From a bacterium (GTDB taxonomy: Bacteria; B130-G9), in the NCBI GenBank assembly GCA_021160245.1, contig JAGHCW010000129.1, positions 1-29,310 on the forward strand: a DNA stretch of 29,310 nucleotides. Reading direction: 5' to 3'. Positions 23,714 to 29,310 of this stretch are shown piece after piece. The number at the start of each line of letters is the position of its first letter. Within the stretch, counting starts at the first letter, position 1. The position numbers were made by a program, and so were the translations under genes. The notes beneath the pieces are model-generated. The model had not been told where the DNA came from. It did no database searches and saw nothing but the letters and a program-made list of their open reading frames with translations.

Positions 23714-25090
23714 CTACCGGATGCGCACAGGCATGCGCAGTACGATCTTCGTAGAATACGAAGACGCCTCCTCCGGGGTGAGGTCATAGACACCCAGAGT
23801 ACCGCCATTCCTGGTTGCCATAGCGTAGCATTCTGAGAGGCCAAGTCCGAATCCCGAGCCCTCGGGCTTCGTCGTATAGAAAAGATCGAAGATATATTCA
23901 CGCGACTCTTTGGGTATTCCGGGACCGTTGTCGAGAAATGCCACCTCAACGAATCGGCCATCATCGAACGGCGCCGTCCTGATCAGGACCTTCCGTGAAT
24001 CAGATTCGCCTTTGTGCTCAGATGCATAGTACGCCGCATTGCGCAGCAGCTCACGCAGCAGCATGTTTATCTCATTTGCCCTACACTCCACGCGGGGCAG
24101 CTCTTTAAGTTCAGTCTCCAGCGTCACGTTTCCCTCAGATAGATCGGTCGCGCAGACCTCCACTACTGTTCTAACGTCGTCGTTGAGATCACAGAATTGA
24201 ACGATTTCCTGGTCAAGCCGAACAAAATTCCGAATTCCCTTCACAATCTCTGAAATGCCAGAACTACCCTCCAGCACCCCCCGGAGGCATAATGGAAGGC
24301 CCTCTTCCAGCAGATACTGCAGTTCTTCCGCAGCCATGTCTGAACCACAAGTTATGTCCTCAAGTATCCCCCGAAGATCGCCGACATTCTGTTGAAGGGA
24401 TTCCACGCCGCCCATTATCTTGGCTAGCGCGTTATTTATCTCGTGTGCGATGCCTCTTGCCATGTGCTTCATCGAGACCATCTTAATCGACTGGAGATCA
24501 CGCAAGCGCTGCTCCAGAATCTCAACCAGCTGCTGATTCTCGTTTGAAAGCGTCGAGAGCCGTGTTGTATGCTGAGCATTCTGAAGGGAGAGCGTCGCCT
24601 GAACACAGAGCGCTCTTAGGTATTCTTCATCCTCGACCGTGAACTCGCCGTTCTCCTTATTCATAACTTGAAGAACGCCAACCAACGTCTCTCCGCGCTC
24701 TTGCAGAGGCATACAGAGCATAGAACGCGTGCAAAATCCCGACTCCGCATCTACGTTGGGATAGAACCGATTATCACCGTGGGCATCTGGAATCCGAACC
24801 GTTTCGCCGGTCTTGGCCACGTAACCGGCTATGCCCTGGCCCAACTTTAGCCGTATCTCCCCTATGTCATTGCCCTGAACAACGCGAGACCATATCTCGC
24901 CCTTCTCGCTGTCCATAACGTAAAGCGTGCTCCGCTCCGCCTCAAGTGAACGCGTCGCCACATCCACGATCGTCTCAAGGACGAAATCAACGTCAAGGCT
25001 CGAATGCAGTCGCTGATTGATACGTATCAACTCCCGAAGACGAGCGTTCTCCTTAAGCAGTTTCAGGCGATCACTGGAATCAGCGCTCAT
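23714..25090 (-). CDS. GAF-domain sensor histidine kinase
   Basis: A short N-terminal helix is followed by a GAF sensory domain (about residues 33-170) with GQGIAGYVAKTGE and the RSMLCMPL block. A helical linker leads to the dimerisation helix with the phospho-His in the H-box AHEINNALAKIMGG. The catalytic ATPase domain has the N-box ELLRNAAYYA, the G1 box DNGPGIP and GSGFGLGLSE. No membrane segment is seen, so it is cytoplasmic. The ATG at 25090 has an AGAGGT upstream and gives 458 residues, and an ATG at 25108 is also possible. No response regulator is adjacent, so it is an orphan kinase with unknown ligand and output. Confidence 0.93.
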   Translation of the reverse strand: MSADSSDRLKLLKENARLRELIRINQRLHSSLDVDFVLETIVDVATRSLEAERSTLYVMDSEKGEIWSRVVQGNDIGEIRLKLGQGIAGYVAKTGETVRIPDAHGDNRFYPNVDAESGFCTRSMLCMPLQERGETLVGVLQVMNKENGEFTVEDEEYLRALCVQATLSLQNAQHTTRLSTLSNENQQLVEILEQRLRDLQSIKMVSMKHMARGIAHEINNALAKIMGGVESLQQNVGDLRGILEDITCGSDMAAEELQYLLEEGLPLCLRGVLEGSSGISEIVKGIRNFVRLDQEIVQFCDLNDDVRTVVEVCATDLSEGNVTLETELKELPRVECRANEINMLLRELLRNAAYYASEHKGESDSRKVLIRTAPFDDGRFVEVAFLDNGPGIPKESREYIFDLFYTTKPEGSGFGLGLSECYAMATRNGGTLGVYDLTPEEASSYSTKIVLRMPVRIR

Positions 25091-25137
25091 GTATATAGGA
25101 CCTCTCATATCTGGAACCTAGCGTACGAAATACATGA

Positions 25138-25167
25138 ATCATATATCAGCCAAGCTAGAAATGGCAA
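25138..25167 (-). promoter_or_regulatory. Promoter of the histidine kinase gene
   Basis: On the minus strand TTGCCA (25162-25167) and TATGAT (25138-25143) are 18 bases apart, each matching 5 of 6 consensus positions. The predicted transcript starts about 40 bases before the ATG at 25090. This is among the best promoter patterns in the window. Confidence 0.5.
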
Positions 25168-25458
25168 CCCAATACTGCGCCCCGGAGAATAAGATTGACG
25201 CAGGTGGGTCAGGCTTTTGGGAATGCGATGGCCAGGCGCCGCCTTCTTTTGGGTGGTTTGACACCGCACTCCATAGTCACCCAGCGGGTACAACTCACGG
25301 ACCGATTCCTCTTAAACTCAAGACCTTTGGGCAGCTGGGAAGCGTGTTAGGTTGTTGTCGTTTTGGCTTATCTTGGGCTGCAAGGAAGTGGAATGCAATT
25401 CAGGGAGGCCAACATCTTGGTTCCCTGCAAGGGAGCGATTTGAATAGCCGTCGGTGTT
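25168..25458. other. Spacer upstream of the histidine kinase promoter
   Basis: No gene is supported. The part 25387-25440 resembles 21248-21300, as described in that entry. Open frames on both strands here are short, mutually overlapping and without family features. Confidence 0.4.
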
Positions 25459-25613
25459 GGAGGCTGTCCAATAAGTTGCATTTGCTGTTCTGCAGGGGGG
25501 CTTGTCTTCGCCCATCTATATTTGGGCAGACACAAGGCCGCCCCCACATATAGTATATCCCGTTGCACTATCGCAGCCATCTCCGTCGAAAACCAACATA
25601 TTAGACCGCCTCG
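25459..25613. repeat. 155-bp MITE-like element with 20-bp terminal inverted repeats (copy C)
   Basis: The left arm (25459-25478) and right arm (25594-25613) are inverted repeats with 16 of 20 bases matching, and the left arm contains GAGGCTGTCC. The interior is non-coding and shares GGGCAGACACA and a TAGTATA block with copy B at 12719. Related right ends occur at 28-47 and 12791-12810. Outward GAGGC ends resemble IS termini. No transposase is in the window, so it would be a non-autonomous element. Confidence 0.55.
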
Positions 25614-25625
25614 CTCAAACCGCGT

Positions 25626-27077
25626 CTAATAGACAGGATAATTGGAGAAACCGAGCCAAGTCGATATGGCCCGAATAGTCTCCCGCAGCGTCTCAGGATA
25701 CAAGAAGACGAAGAGGACGATTCCGCCATAAACTGCGGAGGCCGCGACAAAGAAGACCCTGGTCCTTGTCGATGATCTTGCCGTTTGATCCAAGAATATG
25801 CCCATAAATGTGATCATAAGCGGCTCAAAAGGCAGTCTGAACCTGTGTGACGCATTGACTGTCGCGCCCAGTATCCAAGCGCAGAGAAGCGGCGAAAGAT
25901 AGAGCATTGTGCCACAATATCTCCGCCTATAGAGAAATAGAAGAAGCCCTATCGCTGCAAATGGCAGCAGAAAAACATAGGACCCTACGAAGCGGCCATA
26001 ATCGTCAAAAATATGCCAGAACTTGACCGCCTCCTTCGCACTTTTCTTGAAATAGCGAATGGGATGCCGGCGAATTGTGCTCATCGCATCGTCCCAGAAG
26101 GCCTCGTCCCTGGCTTTCTCTGAGAGTCCCCCGAAGTTTGCCATCAAATCGCCCCCGAGGAATTCGAAGCCCGCCATCGGCCCCTTGAGCACGATCGGGA
26201 GCATCACGTCTCTAAGGGACTCGCCGGCATCCAGACGCCGCCTCTGCTCATTGATCCTCCGCCTGATCTCAATCAGACCCTCCTGCGGTATCGCCGACCA
26301 GAAATAGCCCTCCTCGGAGAGTGAGTTATGCTGATACCAGATAGTCGCGCCTCCATGGGTATCGAGCGGAATAAACGCCTTCATAACCATGGCATTTCGC
26401 GCAACCCAGGGTGAAAGGGTAGCAAGCGCGGCGGCGATGAGAATAGCTGTGCGCATCAACCGGAGACGTCGCGTTCCCCATTCGGGACCCATGGCCAAGA
26501 CCGCCCAGAGCGGAATTATCCCAACTAGCAGAAATAGCGTCGGTCTGCAGAGCCACGAGAATCCGAGCACAATGCCAGCAAGGACAGCGTCGAATCGGCT
26601 TGACGGGTCAGAAAATGTCTTTAGCAAGAGTAGCACACAAAGCACGACGAGCAGAGAGAAGAGATTCTCGGTCATATACGTTCTCGTCAGCACAATGTGG
26701 GGTGGATAAATCGCCAGTATGAGGGCGGCAATCGCCCCTGGACGCCTTCGACCAACGAGGCGCGATGAGGCGAATAGAAGGGCGAGAACCGCGAATGCCC
26801 CGACGAAGCTCTCCCCAATCGCGATTGCCGTCCAGCAGTCGTCCCCGAAGAGAAAGAAGAAGACCGAGAGGAACATTGGATAAAGCGGAAGACGATAGGC
26901 GGTTGGGTGTCCCGCCTCATAGCAAAGGCCGTTGCCCTCCGATATACTCTGGCCCAATATCACATATTCCGCCGCATCGATGTTATAGGGCAGTGCTGGG
27001 AAGAGGAGTGAATAGAATACGCGCGCAAGAAGTGCAATTGCGAAGACAATGACCGGAAAATGTCTTGATTCAAGCAT
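25626..27077 (-). CDS. GT39/GT83-like polytopic membrane glycosyltransferase (ArnT/PMT type)
   Basis: GT-C enzymes of this type transfer a sugar from a polyprenyl-phosphate carrier to proteins, lipid A or glycans at the outer face of the inner membrane. The first loop has an acidic residue in PYNIDAAEYVILGQ (Asp34), followed by AYRLPLYPMFLS, a family-typical arrangement. About eleven membrane segments follow. The C-terminal region has SHRFRLPFEPL. The 483-residue length fits. No ribosome-binding site is obvious before the ATG. The gene is divergent from the DUF2079-type gene and its stop abuts the MITE-like element. Donor and acceptor are unknown. Confidence 0.85.
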   Translation of the reverse strand: MLESRHFPVIVFAIALLARVFYSLLFPALPYNIDAAEYVILGQSISEGNGLCYEAGHPTAYRLPLYPMFLSVFFFLFGDDCWTAIAIGESFVGAFAVLALLFASSRLVGRRRPGAIAALILAIYPPHIVLTRTYMTENLFSLLVVLCVLLLLKTFSDPSSRFDAVLAGIVLGFSWLCRPTLFLLVGIIPLWAVLAMGPEWGTRRLRLMRTAILIAAALATLSPWVARNAMVMKAFIPLDTHGGATIWYQHNSLSEEGYFWSAIPQEGLIEIRRRINEQRRRLDAGESLRDVMLPIVLKGPMAGFEFLGGDLMANFGGLSEKARDEAFWDDAMSTIRRHPIRYFKKSAKEAVKFWHIFDDYGRFVGSYVFLLPFAAIGLLLFLYRRRYCGTMLYLSPLLCAWILGATVNASHRFRLPFEPLMITFMGIFLDQTARSSTRTRVFFVAASAVYGGIVLFVFLYPETLRETIRAISTWLGFSNYPVY

Positions 27078-27187
27078 TACTGGCGCCCAATCTGATATAT
27101 TCTGGCTTTAATCGCTCTTTATGGTGAAATATAAACCAAGAACCGGTCATTGCACACTAAGGAAACTATGATACTAGGTCAACCTGA

Positions 27188-28822
27188 ATGAAGACCAATA
27201 GAATAAGACTTGCCCCGCTTCTTGCGCTCGCGCTTCCTGTAATCGTGCCACTATGGGCGCCTCAGACATCTGACCTGGGTCTGGCTTACGGCTTCTATAG
27301 CTCCTGGGCCGGCATGGCAGCGCTTCTCCTTTTGGTTGTAGCCTGTGCCACGACAATTCATTTATCTGTCTGCCCGCGAACCGCGCCCAAAATCGAGAGC
27401 TTTTTGGCCCGACAGAATGCAAAAATCATCTACGGCTATTTTATTATATACGCTGCACTATTCTCAACTCTCGCCATCATAGCATATCTCAGATTCCACT
27501 CGGACGTCGATTATGCCAACTTCCTCCAGTCGTTCTTCTCCGCCGCACGAGGCCAGTTCTTCACAAACTGCCTCGCCAACGAGCCCCTGGAAATCAGTTT
27601 ATTCGCCGACCACAATTCGCCCATCATGTTCCTCATCCTGCCGATCTACATGCTCCTTCCGTTCCCCTCCTCGCTGCTTATCATCTCAACGCTCGTTCTG
27701 GCCGCCACCGCCCCAATCCTCTATCGCTACCTCTCAAGAACTCTGCGACTCGACCACACGACAAGCCTCGCAATATCCGCGGCCATCACGCTCGCGCCAT
27801 ATTACGCCTCGCAGCATTTTGAGGGGCTATCCATGGAGATGTTCGCTCCGCCGCTCTTTGTGCTTTGTTACGGCCTCTTCGAACGGCAGAAATTCGTGCC
27901 ATTCATGCTCACTCTACTCGTCCTGAACGCGGTCAAGGAGCAGGTCGCAATAGTTATGATGGTCTTTGTCCTCATCGCGCTCATTAAGCGGAGAGATAAA
28001 AAATGGGTGATCGGCCCGCTTCTTCTGAACGCCGCGATGCTCATCATCTCCTTCGGCATCGTCATACCCTATTTCCGGCCAACGGGCGACTACAAGCTGC
28101 TGTCGCCAGACACAGCGGCGTCGCTGCCCGAGCAGGCAATGCTCTATCTCAAAAGCCCCGGCCTCGCCGTGTCGCACGTCCTTGAGCCATTTAGACTGAC
28201 ATATCTATATATCGTGCTTGCGTCAAACCTATTCTTTCTCCCATTCATCTCGCTCGAGGGGCTCTTCATCGTCCCCTCTTTGGCCAAGAATCTCCTCTTT
28301 GTCGGATGGGCGGCGAACGTCATGTCAAAACACTCTCTCTTGATGTCCGGGGCAATGGCCGTCGTCGTGGGCAAATCCCTACTCAGGCTAACGAGGCCGA
28401 AAGTTGCGAGCGTCGGGTCGGTCGAGAGGGGCAGGTGGGCGAGAGCTATTGCGATATTGCTGCTCTTCTCATCAATCGCGCATGCGCCGACCTGGCTTCG
28501 GAATATCGATCTCTCAAAAGGACCGATGCACGCGGCGAAGGTCAAGCTGCTTGATATAATCCCAAGCGAGGTCCCGATCGCGCTGCCACAAGACATGCTA
28601 ACTCGCTTCAGCGCCCGAAATAAGCTCTACAACTCGGCCACGCCATTCGGCATCACGGGATTCGAGCGGGACGTTGATTACGTTGTGATTGATGAGCAGT
28701 TCCACCCAGAGCATTACGACTACGAGGCGCTCTTGAGGGATGCTGCTGACCGGAATGGGCTTTACATGGGCTTCAAGCTGATATGGCAATGCGACTCGCT
28801 ACACCTATTCAAGCGCCAATAG
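27188..28822 (+). CDS. DUF2079-type polytopic membrane protein
   Basis: The protein has about eleven membrane segments and an N-terminal loop DVDYANFLQSFFSAARGQFF, then FADHNSPIMFLILPIYMLLP. This Asp plus H-x-SP arrangement is what I recall for DUF2079, a family related to GT-C glycosyltransferases. The C-terminal 110 residues form a soluble domain, ending VVIDEQFHPEHYDYE and HLFKRQ. An AGGT lies just upstream of the ATG. The role is probably membrane glycan or lipid glycosylation, but this is inference from the family. It converges with the partial gene at 28832, with only 9 bases between stops. Confidence 0.8.
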   Translation: MKTNRIRLAPLLALALPVIVPLWAPQTSDLGLAYGFYSSWAGMAALLLLVVACATTIHLSVCPRTAPKIESFLARQNAKIIYGYFIIYAALFSTLAIIAYLRFHSDVDYANFLQSFFSAARGQFFTNCLANEPLEISLFADHNSPIMFLILPIYMLLPFPSSLLIISTLVLAATAPILYRYLSRTLRLDHTTSLAISAAITLAPYYASQHFEGLSMEMFAPPLFVLCYGLFERQKFVPFMLTLLVLNAVKEQVAIVMMVFVLIALIKRRDKKWVIGPLLLNAAMLIISFGIVIPYFRPTGDYKLLSPDTAASLPEQAMLYLKSPGLAVSHVLEPFRLTYLYIVLASNLFFLPFISLEGLFIVPSLAKNLLFVGWAANVMSKHSLLMSGAMAVVVGKSLLRLTRPKVASVGSVERGRWARAIAILLLFSSIAHAPTWLRNIDLSKGPMHAAKVKLLDIIPSEVPIALPQDMLTRFSARNKLYNSATPFGITGFERDVDYVVIDEQFHPEHYDYEALLRDAADRNGLYMGFKLIWQCDSLHLFKRQ

Positions 28823-28831
28823 AGCAACCTC

Positions 28832-29310
28832 TTAGCCCCCTGCAATCGTGATTGGCCAAACGTTGAGGTCTGAGGCGAGGGAGGCGTCGGCGTTGAGGAC
28901 GGCGGCGAGCCAGAAATAGCGACCGGGCGCGAGGCCTTCGGGGAGCGTGTGCCTCGTCGTGCCGAGGTTCGGGTATGTTAAGCCAGAATAAAATGTGCCG
29001 TGAGCGAACGAGGTCGGCGTGAACGTCATCCAGGGCCAATAGACCAACCAATCAAGCGACTCCGGGCCGAACGCGATGTACATCGCCCCCTCAATCCTCA
29101 CGCCTCGGTTCTCATAACCAACGCTGACCGTCATCTCGTCCCCCGGGGCGTAATCCTGCCGATCCGTCTCAACCCAGATCGAAGGCGCAGGAGGCGGAAC
29201 GCTCGGATAGTGAAAACCAATGTCGAAGCGCGCCACATCCGGCACACCGTCCGTCCGAGTCGTGCTCCCGGCGGGCCAACAGTCCGCATTGATGTGCATG
29301 TTTAGAAGCG
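28832..29310 (-). CDS. Exported beta-helix protein, C-terminal part (cut by window edge)
   Basis: The frame is open to the window edge (upstream codons read LLN before an internal Met at 29299), so the start lies outside. The visible text TRTDGVPDVARFDIGFHYP is the kind of ending that follows right-handed parallel beta-helix (pectate-lyase-like) repeats. It is followed by a beta-sandwich of about 110 residues with YAPGDEM, YIAFGPE, VYWPWMTF, LPEGLAPGRYFW and SDLNVW. Several of these residues match the domain at residues 176-295 of the 954-residue protein. It is probably an exported or surface protein. Only 159 codons are visible. Confidence 0.8.
   Translation of the reverse strand, partial: LLNMHINADCWPAGSTTRTDGVPDVARFDIGFHYPSVPPPAPSIWVETDRQDYAPGDEMTVSVGYENRGVRIEGAMYIAFGPESLDWLVYWPWMTFTPTSFAHGTFYSGLTYPNLGTTRHTLPEGLAPGRYFWLAAVLNADASLASDLNVWPITIAGG

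Noticed and set aside
1-29310. tRNA, rRNA or CRISPR array
   Set aside because: I saw no cloverleaf with a T-loop consensus, no rRNA-like stretches and no regularly spaced short direct repeats.

Overview
The window is a bacterial chromosome segment, translatable with the standard bacterial code. The first 12.7 kb is conserved housekeeping DNA, and the rest is accessory or envelope-related. The gene set points to a Gram-negative-type bacterium: S2 polymerase-type site-2 protease, Slt70-like lytic transglycosylase, O-antigen-ligase-type polymerase, MEP isoprenoid pathway. Several traits recall uncultured candidate-phylum genomes: frequent TTG starts even in ribosomal genes, small intergenic repeats, and large exported repeat proteins. 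I cannot name the phylum from sequence alone.

Region 1 (1-12,700, all + strand): rplM-rpsI, then rpsB-tsf-pyrH-frr, a small ferredoxin gene of 56 codons, then uppS-cdsA-dxr-rseP, an S4-domain pseudouridine synthase, an orphan leuD and a lytic transglycosylase. This is a translation, lipid-carrier, phospholipid, isoprenoid and envelope-stress block with very short spacers. A pair of strong hairpins, the second followed by a T-tract, splits it between the ferredoxin gene and uppS.

Region 2 (12,700-15,600): a gene graveyard. It holds a repeat copy, a REP-like hairpin, an unrecognised 221-residue gene, a CPA2-type antiporter/EIIA fusion that has lost its middle and has a frameshift, a C-terminal scrap resembling a CPBP protease, and an intact two-gene nucleotidyltransferase/small-helical-protein cassette.

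Region 3 (15,600-25,100): an isoprenylcysteine-methyltransferase-like membrane protein; a 954-residue exported protein combining a redoxin, a beta-sandwich and about 12 Asp/Gly/Tyr repeats; a divergent GT2 glycosyltransferase plus PilZ protein pair; an O-antigen-ligase-like polymerase with an extra exported N-terminal domain; and a GAF-containing histidine kinase.

Region 4 (25,100-29,310): a repeat-rich spacer with a 155-bp MITE-like element, a GT39-like membrane glycosyltransferase, a DUF2079-type membrane protein, and the C-terminal part of an exported beta-helix protein. That last protein ends in the same beta-sandwich type seen in the 954-residue protein. Surface glycan assembly and exported repeat proteins are the common thread of the second half.

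The most notable novelty candidates are the 954-residue redoxin/repeat protein with its shared beta-sandwich domain, the MITE-like repeat family, and the nucleotidyltransferase cassette.
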